A stretch of DNA of 64,000 bases from Brevinema andersonii. Its GTDB lineage: Bacteria; Spirochaetota; DYKD01. Under the pieces are notes generated by a model. It did not search any database, had not been told where the DNA came from, and was given only the letters and a program-made list of their open reading frames with translations. This document shows, in pieces, positions 18,038 through 26,988 of the stretch. The translations under genes were made by a program, and so were the position numbers. The stretch is from positions 1-64,000 of the forward strand of contig DYKD01000007.1 in the NCBI GenBank assembly GCA_020722765.1. The letters are read 5' to 3'. The first letter of the stretch is position 1, and each line of letters starts with the position of its first letter.

Positions 18038-18598
18038 CTATAAAAGTGTATTCTGTTTTAAATTGTTTGTAAAAAGTGTTATGTATTCCATGAAAGATGA
18101 AAACTCAGCATTTTTATTTTTTACACCTAGTTTAATGAGTATTTTTGTGAAAGGATTGTTCAGATGGAGACTTCTGATGAAGATGGTACTTGTACCACCT
18201 GTTTGCGCTGGTAGGATGATGACTGTAAGCGAGCCAGGTTCTCGGGATTCCTGTTTATAGTATTTTACAACTTTTCTGCCAGGATTCCATTCTCTTATTT
18301 CGTATGTGTCAAAACTGTCATCATTATATATTTCTTTATAAATTGTCTTATTTGTTCCTGAGGCAATCTTTTCAATATTGACGATATTTGTCCTCCAGAC
18401 AAGTTGGAAGTCATTATCTGCAAGCCTATCCCAGATAAGGGCTGGTGGATAGTTCAAGTCCAATACAATTTTTTTATTGATTTGTGAGGGTAGAAACAGA
18501 CCGATAATCAGTATTATTAAGAGAAGAAGAACCGGAATACCAACTATAAAAGTTAAAGGCATTGTGTTGATTTTTTTTTTGTTCTTCATAGATACCAC
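18038..18598 (-). CDS. SRPBCC-family (polyketide cyclase/START-like) membrane-anchored protein
   Basis: N-terminal TM helix; NYPPALIWDRLADNDFQLVWRTNIVNIEKIASGTNKTIYKEIYND...; likely start at MKNKKKINTMPL just inside the ORF. Confidence 0.65.
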   Translation of the reverse strand: MVSMKNKKKINTMPLTFIVGIPVLLLLIILIIGLFLPSQINKKIVLDLNYPPALIWDRLADNDFQLVWRTNIVNIEKIASGTNKTIYKEIYNDDSFDTYEIREWNPGRKVVKYYKQESREPGSLTVIILPAQTGGTSTIFIRSLHLNNPFTKILIKLGVKNKNAEFSSFMEYITLFTNNLKQNTLL

Positions 18599-18774
18599 CT
18601 CTGTATAATTTAATTAAAGTAATGTATTTAGTCAAAACTAACAATTGAAGATTTGTCAGCATAATGTCACTTATAGTTGTATTTTGTATTCTTTAAAATA
18701 GAATAAATATTTTTTTTTAGGATAATAGGTTTTGATAATATATAATTATGAATATTGAAATAAAGGACGGTGCT

Positions 18775-19734
18775 ATGAAAAGAAAATTATTATTGGTATT
18801 TATCATCGTGCTAGGATTAAGCATAAGTCTTTATACGCAAGAGATTCAAAATGTTGAAAGCAATCAGAATGTTCAAGTGACTGATCAGGAAACTGTCTCA
18901 GACTCGACAAATGACAATAAAGCTCCTATGACAACCAAACAGGAGCAACAGACGAATGAGGTTATCAATGAGGCTCCTGCTGTGGTTGTTCCAGAAACAT
19001 CATTGAGTTTCAGCGTTTTCGGGAATACGCGTACATATCTGGATGTCTATTCAAGGATCATTACCAGAATTCTTGAGTTGTCACCGGACTTTGTAGTGAA
19101 TACAGGCAACTGTGTAAATACATATAACAATGATAATGAGTGGTTGAAATTCAAGAAAGCGTCAAAACCATTGTTCAGTTCAACAAAGTATTATGCTCTT
19201 CCTGGAAAACTTGATTTCTTATCATCAGATTTTTATAAGATATTCAATCTTCAAAAGACAAAAGCATACATCTCTATTCCACAAAATGATGTTCTTTTCA
19301 TTTTTTTGGATTCCAATATGTTGAAAAAAGAAGATGATGAACAATATGAATGGATCAAAAAGACATTGGAAGATTCTTCTACATCAAAATTCAAGATATT
19401 ATTCATACATTCCCCGCTATATTCTTCTGGAGAATCGGGAGGATTTAAGCAGATGCAAACTTTGATCCGACCATTAATTGATACCTACAGAATCGATGTC
19501 GTTTTTTCCGGTCAGGAAGCCAGTTATGAACGGCTCAGTATTTCCAATACACATTATATAGTGACTGGTGGCGCAGGAGCACCACTTACTGGAGAGGGAG
19601 TGAAGCTTGATAAGAGTGTGATTTTCAAACGGGAAAACCATTTCTGTCATGTCAAGATCAAAGGGAAGGAACTGGCATTTACAGCGGAAGGCATTGATGG
19701 ATCAGTACTTGATTCATTCACATTGACAAAATGA
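18775..19734 (+). CDS. secreted metallophosphoesterase family protein
   Basis: signal peptide MKRKLLLVFIIVLGLSISLYTQ; FSVFGNTRTYLDVYSRIITRILELSPDFVVNTGNCVNT; ILFIHSPLYSSGE; VVFSGQEASYERLSI; catalytic residues partly degenerate. Confidence 0.65.
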   Translation: MKRKLLLVFIIVLGLSISLYTQEIQNVESNQNVQVTDQETVSDSTNDNKAPMTTKQEQQTNEVINEAPAVVVPETSLSFSVFGNTRTYLDVYSRIITRILELSPDFVVNTGNCVNTYNNDNEWLKFKKASKPLFSSTKYYALPGKLDFLSSDFYKIFNLQKTKAYISIPQNDVLFIFLDSNMLKKEDDEQYEWIKKTLEDSSTSKFKILFIHSPLYSSGESGGFKQMQTLIRPLIDTYRIDVVFSGQEASYERLSISNTHYIVTGGAGAPLTGEGVKLDKSVIFKRENHFCHVKIKGKELAFTAEGIDGSVLDSFTLTK

Positions 19735-19735
19735 C

Positions 19736-22498
19736 TTAATGTCCTGCTGGTTTAAGCTTCCCATGCCGTAAAAAATATTTGTCCCGGAGGATAATCCTCT
19801 TCTTGTTGGCATTTACAAAAATAATATCATCAGCCCGACCAGGGTCTCCTAGATAAACAGCTGCAAGATATTCCTTTTCTTTGTTTCCAATTTCACTGAT
19901 GTCAATGGCAGGGAAGCGTATGATCTGGTCAATTCTGATCATATCCACATCACCAATCCGGTTATACCATGCGATATCTTCCCAGTAGTTTTTATTGTTT
20001 TGGAGTGTTGTCTGCAATGTTTTTCGTATAATACCAGACAAGGTATCCCTGAATTTCACCGTGTAAATGAAATCTCCTGATTTTTCGACTTTTTTCTTCT
20101 TCAATGTCAATGACAATGGCATGCTGAGGGGAATGCTTTCATTCTCTTTGTTATCTACTGATTTTACGATAAACAGGTATTCATCTCTTGGAAGATTTGT
20201 AAATATGACAAAATTTGTAAAAATAACCTGAAAATTTGTTGTTTTACCTCTGGTGTTTTTGTTGAAAGAATACTCATGTCTGGAAATGCCATTTTCATCA
20301 GTCGCTGACCATGTAAAAGAAAGGGAAGGGATCGTTTTCAGATTGGTCTTTTTATTTATCTGTTCTATTGGTTCACTGATCATAAGATTGCTGATGGTTG
20401 GACCTTTTTCATCCCTATACACTGAAAATGGAAACATACCATTCGTACTCCAGTTCCCTGATGGATCAACAGATTGGACTTTGAAAAACCAGTCGCCATT
20501 CCTGATTTTTGTGATTTTGATCTGGTTTGTACGTATTCTTATCTGCTTGGGAGGATTTTCATTTGGATCTTTTGTCAATATCCATGAATATCCTTTGATA
20601 CCGAACTGGTCATAACTTGACCAAATAAATTCAATCGAATTGTTTGAAGTGACAGTATATCCTGGTATGGTAAGGGAGGATACGTCTGGTTTTGTAGGTC
20701 TGATATCATCTCCTTTCACTATGATATTGAAACTCTGGGGGAATCCCCAGTTTCCTGCCATGTCTACACATTTCACATTCAAGAAATGACTGCCAACTGG
20801 AAGTCCTGATATGTCCAACCTGTTTGTTGTACTGTTAATCCTGTTTGGCGGATTTTCCTTTGTCTTGCTGATAGTATAACTATATCCTTGTATCTTGTCT
20901 TCATCACGAGAGTTGATATAGAAGTCTCCTGCTGTCTTAAAGGATCCCCATCCATCTGCAAAATCAGGGGATTCGATTGATGTGATTTCAGGTCCTCGTG
21001 TGTCAAGGATTAATTTGAATCTTTTAGTTTCACTCCAGTTGCCTGCATTATCAATTACTTTTATATGGAAATAATAGGTGCCATCAGCAACAAGATGAAG
21101 AGCCGTAGAAAAATTCGTGGATTCTATATTCATAATGTCGGGTTCTGAAAAAGGATTTTGGTCGAATATCGTAGCAAATCCCCTGATGCCGGAAATATCC
21201 GGCATGGGTTTCACTGCAAAACGCACCATGCGCTCACGTGATGCAACTCCATCCTCGTGTGTAGATGAATAAAGGTCTGGAGGCAGGATATATCTGTCAG
21301 GGATTCTAATGATGATATAAGAAGATTTTGTCTTTTTCTCTTCTGATTGCCAGGCGACAAGGATGTCGTTTTTTATTTTGATAGCTGATGGTTTCTTGTT
21401 GTTACGATGGTTGTCACTTAACTGTATTTCAACTCCTTTTTTCTCTCCTGTATTGCTGTCAATTCCCATATACATGACATGATCGTTTTTCCCTTTGTAT
21501 TCATGCCAAAAAAGGGCCAATGAGCCGTTATCATTTATCGGCATAGGCCAGTGAGTATTGTTTTTTGTATGGATAATCTGTTTTTCATCTTTCCAGAGGA
21601 TCTCTTTGTTATCCTGTATTTCACCCATCCTTGAATGGATTTCCCAGGTGTTGCTGATATTTTTTTCCCAAAACAAGAAAAGCTTGCCATTCTGGTTTGT
21701 CTCTTCAGGTCTAGCAGGTGTGAATATCAACGTCGGTCTGATATCATCAAACCTATTGACTGTGAGCCTTTTTGGCAGACTCCATGTTCGCCCTCTGTCA
21801 GGGCTATGTAAAAGAAAAAGTTCATCATTGATGATTTCCTCGCCACCACCAGAACGGTTCTGCAATGCAAGATAGATAGAATCATTCCTGCATACGACAG
21901 ACGGGAAAAAGTCGCCTCTGTTTTTTGCATCCCTGTTTTCTATATTCTGAAGAATAGGTCTGGGGGGCGACCAGGTTTTCCCTTGATCTATACTTTGTGT
22001 GAGGTAAAGCGTAAATTTCCCATTGTATTCCATATGAGAAAAAAGATGGGCTGTCCCCGCAGTATCAATAACAAGTGTAGGTACAAAAATGGACTCTTTG
22101 TCTGGCAAAATCCTGGCAGTTGTCCATGTTTTCCCAGCATCATCACTTCTTAGGATATGAAGCCGTGTCTTTACATCATTCATGACTATCAAAATGCTGT
22201 TTTGAAAAGTTCCACAGGACAGTGGGAAAAAAATAAGGTTGCTTGATTTATAAATTGTCCGAATAGGACCTGTGAGTCTGTGATTCGTGTTAAGTTCCTG
22301 CCAGCAGATCTCACTTCTGTTTGAGATGTTATTGACAAAAACAATGGCCGTTTTCCCATTGACATGTATCCATTGTGGAAAATGAATATTTATTTTTTCA
22401 GGGATGGTCATTGGCTCATCCCACCCAGAAATTTGGGAATATAATGTGCAGGATAAGTTAAATAGGAAGACTATAATTAAAAATGAAAAATATCTCAA
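19736..22498 (-). CDS. large secreted BNR/sialidase-like beta-propeller protein with Ig-like repeats and C-terminal LysM-like domain
   Basis: Asp-box motifs (RSDDAGKTWTTAR, SIDQGKTWSPPR, SPDRGRTWSLPK); repeats D.AGNWSETK, DMAGNWGFPQ, DPSGNWSTNG; C-term YTVKFRDTLSGIIRKTLQ...YWEDIAWYNRIGDVDMIRIDQIIRFP resembles LysM. Confidence 0.75.
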   Translation of the reverse strand: MRYFSFLIIVFLFNLSCTLYSQISGWDEPMTIPEKINIHFPQWIHVNGKTAIVFVNNISNRSEICWQELNTNHRLTGPIRTIYKSSNLIFFPLSCGTFQNSILIVMNDVKTRLHILRSDDAGKTWTTARILPDKESIFVPTLVIDTAGTAHLFSHMEYNGKFTLYLTQSIDQGKTWSPPRPILQNIENRDAKNRGDFFPSVVCRNDSIYLALQNRSGGGEEIINDELFLLHSPDRGRTWSLPKRLTVNRFDDIRPTLIFTPARPEETNQNGKLFLFWEKNISNTWEIHSRMGEIQDNKEILWKDEKQIIHTKNNTHWPMPINDNGSLALFWHEYKGKNDHVMYMGIDSNTGEKKGVEIQLSDNHRNNKKPSAIKIKNDILVAWQSEEKKTKSSYIIIRIPDRYILPPDLYSSTHEDGVASRERMVRFAVKPMPDISGIRGFATIFDQNPFSEPDIMNIESTNFSTALHLVADGTYYFHIKVIDNAGNWSETKRFKLILDTRGPEITSIESPDFADGWGSFKTAGDFYINSRDEDKIQGYSYTISKTKENPPNRINSTTNRLDISGLPVGSHFLNVKCVDMAGNWGFPQSFNIIVKGDDIRPTKPDVSSLTIPGYTVTSNNSIEFIWSSYDQFGIKGYSWILTKDPNENPPKQIRIRTNQIKITKIRNGDWFFKVQSVDPSGNWSTNGMFPFSVYRDEKGPTISNLMISEPIEQINKKTNLKTIPSLSFTWSATDENGISRHEYSFNKNTRGKTTNFQVIFTNFVIFTNLPRDEYLFIVKSVDNKENESIPLSMPLSLTLKKKKVEKSGDFIYTVKFRDTLSGIIRKTLQTTLQNNKNYWEDIAWYNRIGDVDMIRIDQIIRFPAIDISEIGNKEKEYLAAVYLGDPGRADDIIFVNANKKRIILRDKYFLRHGKLKPAGH

Positions 22499-22661
22499 AC
22501 AAATATCTCCTGATACTTTTTTATCGGTTTTACATAAAAATCAATAAGTATTATTTTCACTTATAATTGATGTAAAGGAGTATATAGGAAGAACGATAAA
22601 GTTGATTTTCAAGATGCTTTTGAATATATTAAAAGCCTCAAATTTCATGATTGGAGATGTT

Positions 22662-24614
22662 ATGGGCAAGAATATCATTGAAAAAATTATAGAAAAACAT
22701 TTGATAGAAGGGGAGATGATTCCAGGAAAAGAAATATCCATACGGATCGACCAGACACTGACTCAGGATGCTACTGGAACAATGGCATATCTGGAATTTG
22801 AAACGCTTCGTATTCCACAAGTCAAGACTGAACTTTCAGTCAGCTATGTTGATCATAATACCCTTCAGGTAGGATATGAAAATGCTGATGATCATGCATA
22901 TCTCCAGTCTGTCGCTGCGAAACATGGGATATTCTTTTCCAAGGCCGGAAACGGAATTTGTCATCAAGTCCATCTTGAGCGGTTTGGAGTTCCAGGAAAG
23001 ACAATGATTGGCTCTGATAGTCATACTCCCACATGTGGCGGTCTAGGAATGATGGCTATTGGTGCAGGCGGGCTTGATGTGGCTGTAGCTATGGCAGGAG
23101 GGGCTTTCCATCTTACAATGCCTGAAGTCATCAAGGTTGATCTCAAAGGGAAATTCAAACCAGGTGTTTCTGCAAAAGATGTCATTTTAAAAGTACTTTC
23201 CATACTTTCAACAAAAGGAAATGTCGGAAAAGTCATTGAGTATGCTGGTCCAGCCTTGAAAAATCTTACTGTTCCTGAACGTGCAACGATTACAAACATG
23301 GGTGCAGAATTAGGCGTGACGACTTCAATCTTCCCTTCAGATGAACAGACAAAGCGTTTTATGAAAGCGCAAAAACGTGAAAAGGATTGGACAAGCCTGA
23401 AGAGTGATGCGGACGCATCTTATGGTAGAGTGATAGAAATTGATCTCTCGGTTTTGGAACCTATGATCGCTCTCCCGCATAGTCCTGATAACGTAAAAAA
23501 AGTGAAGGAGATTTCTGGATTGAAAGTGCAGCAAGTAGCTATTGGGAGTTGTACAAATTCCTCATATCAGGATCTCATGACTGTAGCCTCCATATTGGAT
23601 GGAAAAAAGGTCAATCCCAATACAAGTCTGATTATAGCGCCTGGATCACGTCAGGTTTTCCAGATGGTGGATCGTGATGGCGGTATTTCCAAAATGATTC
23701 AGGCAGGAGCAAGGTTGATGGAGTTTACCTGCGGTTTCTGTATTGGAAATGGACAGTCCCCATGTTCAAAAGGAGTCAGTGCACGAACAAATAACAGGAA
23801 TTTCAAAGGCCGTAGCGGGACAGATGATGCGAATATCTATCTCGTTAGCCCTGAAACAGCTGCAGTAGCCGCCATTTTTGGAGAATTTCGTGATCCCGTG
23901 AGTAGTGGAATCAGGTTTTCCAAACCACGTATGCCGGACAGTTTTATGATCGATGATTCCATGGTCTATCCACCTTCAAAAAATCCATCTGAGATTTCCA
24001 TAATACGTGGACCTAATATTGGTGAGCCTCCCTATTCGGAAGTGACAAAAGATTCTTATTCCGGTGTGGTTACACTAAAGGTAGGAGACAAAGTCACTAC
24101 TGATGACATCATGCCAGCAGGACAAAGGTTGAAATACAGGTCGAATATTCCCAAATATGCGGAATTCGTTTTTGAAAAGATGAAGCCTTCTTTTTCAAAA
24201 GATTGTATAGAAAACAAGAAAGCAGGATTGGTAAATATGATTATTGCTGGTGAGAGCTACGGGCAGGGATCAAGCAGGGAGCATGCTGCTATCTGTCCTA
24301 TGTTTCTTGGTGTAAAATTCGTACTTGCAAAATCCATGGAACGCATACATAGGACCAATCTGATAAATTTCGGGATTATTCCTTTGTTATTCAAGAATCC
24401 TGATGATTATGAGAAGATTTCAGAAGGTGACAAGTTTGATAATATCAGCGGATTGATTTCTGCTTTAAAGGACAAGGATTCATTCATTCTGATTGATACG
24501 AGCAAAGGTATTTCCATTGAATGCCTGTTGGATATTTCAGCCCGAAACAGGGCTATTCTCATGGCAGGCGGGCTGCTCAATTCTATTGTAAAAAAAACGC
24601 CTGAATCTCATTGA
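22662..24614 (+). CDS. aconitate hydratase
   Basis: likely ATG 22662 with ggag RBS; GSDSHTPTCGGLGMMAIGAGG, IGSCTNSSYQDL, FTCGFCIGNGQSP, TTDDIMPAG, GESYGQGSSREHAA. Confidence 0.93.
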   Translation: MGKNIIEKIIEKHLIEGEMIPGKEISIRIDQTLTQDATGTMAYLEFETLRIPQVKTELSVSYVDHNTLQVGYENADDHAYLQSVAAKHGIFFSKAGNGICHQVHLERFGVPGKTMIGSDSHTPTCGGLGMMAIGAGGLDVAVAMAGGAFHLTMPEVIKVDLKGKFKPGVSAKDVILKVLSILSTKGNVGKVIEYAGPALKNLTVPERATITNMGAELGVTTSIFPSDEQTKRFMKAQKREKDWTSLKSDADASYGRVIEIDLSVLEPMIALPHSPDNVKKVKEISGLKVQQVAIGSCTNSSYQDLMTVASILDGKKVNPNTSLIIAPGSRQVFQMVDRDGGISKMIQAGARLMEFTCGFCIGNGQSPCSKGVSARTNNRNFKGRSGTDDANIYLVSPETAAVAAIFGEFRDPVSSGIRFSKPRMPDSFMIDDSMVYPPSKNPSEISIIRGPNIGEPPYSEVTKDSYSGVVTLKVGDKVTTDDIMPAGQRLKYRSNIPKYAEFVFEKMKPSFSKDCIENKKAGLVNMIIAGESYGQGSSREHAAICPMFLGVKFVLAKSMERIHRTNLINFGIIPLLFKNPDDYEKISEGDKFDNISGLISALKDKDSFILIDTSKGISIECLLDISARNRAILMAGGLLNSIVKKTPESH

Positions 24615-24616
24615 TA

Positions 24617-25516
24617 ATGAATAGCAGGTATCATTCATTTAGTTCGTATCTTAAAAAGCGTTTCCATGAAAAAGTCTGGAAGGTGACAGTAGATGCAGGG
24701 TTTACCTGTCCGAATAGGGACGGTACCAAAGGGAATACAGGCTGTATTTATTGCAATGACAAAGGGAGCGGTTCCGGTTCAAAACTTCCTATTCAAGATC
24801 AGGTCAGATCCCAAATTAGGGCTTTGGAATCAAAAGGAATCAAAAGGTATTTTGTTTATTTTCAGGCCTTTTCCAACACTTATGGGTCTGTTGCTTTTAT
24901 GAAAAGGACTTATGATAGTGCTTTGGTTGATGATCGGATAGTGGGGTTGAGTATTGGTACGCGTCCAGATTGTATTGATCAGGAGAAAGTTGAACTGATA
25001 AAAAAATACAATCAAAAACTGGATGTCTGGGTAGAACTTGGCTTGCAGAGTATCCATGAAAAGTCGCTTGTTTTTATTGGTCGTGAACATTCACTTCTTG
25101 ATTTTGAAAAGTCAGTCATCCTTTTGAAAAGTGAGGGGATCAAGGTTTGTGTACATCTGATTTTTGGGTTGCCTGGAGAATCACATGAAGAGATGCTGGC
25201 AACAGTGAAATATCTTGTCCCACTAGGTGTGGAAGCAGTGAAATTTCATTCCCTTTATATGGAAAAAGGGACACGCCTTCATACGACGTATCAGGAACGG
25301 CCTTTTGTTTTTCAGACACAGGAAGAATATTGCAGGATCGTTGTTGATGCATTAAAGATCTTACCTGCGGATATTGTCATTCAAAGACTGACGGGGGATG
25401 GGGATCCCCATCTTACCATTGCACCTGACTGGGCATTAAAAAAAAATGAGACATTAGGAATGATTCAAGCCCTGCTTGAAAGGGACAATATTTACCAAGG
25501 ATGTGCATCTGCATGA
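24617..25516 (+). CDS. TIGR01212-type radical SAM protein
   Basis: WKVTVDAGFTCPNRDGTKGNTGCIYCNDKGSGS with CxxxxxxxxxCxxC-like cluster motif, YFQAFSNTYGS, GLSIGTRPDCI; ATG 24617 preferred over TTG 24611. Confidence 0.9.
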   Translation: MNSRYHSFSSYLKKRFHEKVWKVTVDAGFTCPNRDGTKGNTGCIYCNDKGSGSGSKLPIQDQVRSQIRALESKGIKRYFVYFQAFSNTYGSVAFMKRTYDSALVDDRIVGLSIGTRPDCIDQEKVELIKKYNQKLDVWVELGLQSIHEKSLVFIGREHSLLDFEKSVILLKSEGIKVCVHLIFGLPGESHEEMLATVKYLVPLGVEAVKFHSLYMEKGTRLHTTYQERPFVFQTQEEYCRIVVDALKILPADIVIQRLTGDGDPHLTIAPDWALKKNETLGMIQALLERDNIYQGCASA

Positions 25517-26988
25517 AACATACTATACTGTTTCTCTCATTTATGGTTTTTTTAGCGGATTGTTCCCAAAAGATTAACCCTCAGTTTTCCCAGAATCGGG
25601 CGCTTCTTATCAAAGAGAAGCTTCAAGAAAAAATAAGTACAAGACTGGAAGAGAAAACTTATCATGGTGTCAAGGTGTCCATCAATATCATGACATCTGA
25701 TAAAAAGAATATCCTTTTCCAAAAGGATGTTGACTCTCCCTATATTACTGCATCAGTTTTTAAGATTGTATCATCTGGAATCGCTTTGGAAAAATTTGGT
25801 CCTGACAAGAGATTCCAGACACTGCTCTGTTCAGATTCCAAATTAAAAGGGGAAACATGGGAAGGCAATCTGTATCTTGTTGGAAAAGGCGACTCATCCC
25901 TTATGAAAGAAGACCTTGAGAAAATGGCAGAATCTGTGAAAGAGTCAGGAATCAGGAACATTGATGGAGACCTGATTTATGACTCTTCTTATTTTGATGA
26001 AGAAAAGAACAGGTTTGGGAATCATGCTCGGAATTTATATGCTCCTCCTTCAGCACTCATTGTGAATTATGGATGGATTGATGTCAATGTTAAAAAAGGT
26101 CCCCCGCTGTCATTGGAAATCAATCCAAAGACTTCCTATGCCAGATTGTCCTATGATTTAGAATGGTCTTCAAAAGATGAATGGGGCAGGCCTTCCCTCA
26201 CATACAAGATGCGTGATTGGGGTGATGAGTTTTCAGTCAGAGGTGTCTATGCTGCAAAAGACCGACAATACCATTATTTATGGTTGGGGGCTTCCCGTCC
26301 TGCCTTATACACGGCTACACTTTTTAAGGAAGCGCTTGAAAAAAAAGACGTTAAATTGAAAGGGAAGATACGAACAGGTAAAATGCCAAAAAATGCAACA
26401 GTTTTCCTAACCTATGAAGGTAAGTTGCTAAAAGATATTGTCACTGTGATGAATCAGGAAAGTAACAATGTCATTGCAGAGATGATTAACAAATCCTTAG
26501 GTGCGGAGTTTGTATCTGTTCCTGGTACAAGGCAAAAGGGGTTGAATGTCATACGTCAGTTTTTTATCAACGACCTCGGTTTTATACCTGGTTCTTTTTC
26601 TATAGGGGATTCAAGCGGGCTTTCCATCAGTAACAGGTTGTCAACAAGTCAAGTCTGTTCTATCCTTACTCATTTTTATAGGAACAGGGGTGTTCGTGAC
26701 ACTTTCATTGCAACATTAGCCAGGCAAGGCCACCATCCCCATGCCATGAATCCAGTACCTCCTGATGAAATAAGAGTTTATGTGAAGACAGGAACACTTT
26801 CAGTACAAGGTGTCAACACTGTAGCAGGATATATTTTCATTGCATCAGAAAAAGCCCCCATTGTCTTTTCAATAATGGCTAATAGAGTCAAACCAGGACC
26901 GATGACTTATTCTGGAACGCTTACAAACCCGTTGCTTTCAGATGTCATAGAAGCGATCAAATCCTCATTATCTCAGGAAGTAAAATGA
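25513..26988 (+). CDS. D-alanyl-D-alanine carboxypeptidase/endopeptidase (PBP4/DacB, S13 family)
   Basis: likely start at MKHTILFLSFMVFLADCSQ (lipobox-like); SVFK, SNN and VKTGTL motifs. Confidence 0.88.
   Translation: MKHTILFLSFMVFLADCSQKINPQFSQNRALLIKEKLQEKISTRLEEKTYHGVKVSINIMTSDKKNILFQKDVDSPYITASVFKIVSSGIALEKFGPDKRFQTLLCSDSKLKGETWEGNLYLVGKGDSSLMKEDLEKMAESVKESGIRNIDGDLIYDSSYFDEEKNRFGNHARNLYAPPSALIVNYGWIDVNVKKGPPLSLEINPKTSYARLSYDLEWSSKDEWGRPSLTYKMRDWGDEFSVRGVYAAKDRQYHYLWLGASRPALYTATLFKEALEKKDVKLKGKIRTGKMPKNATVFLTYEGKLLKDIVTVMNQESNNVIAEMINKSLGAEFVSVPGTRQKGLNVIRQFFINDLGFIPGSFSIGDSSGLSISNRLSTSQVCSILTHFYRNRGVRDTFIATLARQGHHPHAMNPVPPDEIRVYVKTGTLSVQGVNTVAGYIFIASEKAPIVFSIMANRVKPGPMTYSGTLTNPLLSDVIEAIKSSLSQEVK

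Noticed and set aside
22602-22661. N-terminal extension of aconitase in the ORF track
   Set aside because: MGKNIIEKIIEKHLIEG at 22662 is the conserved start and has a ggag RBS.
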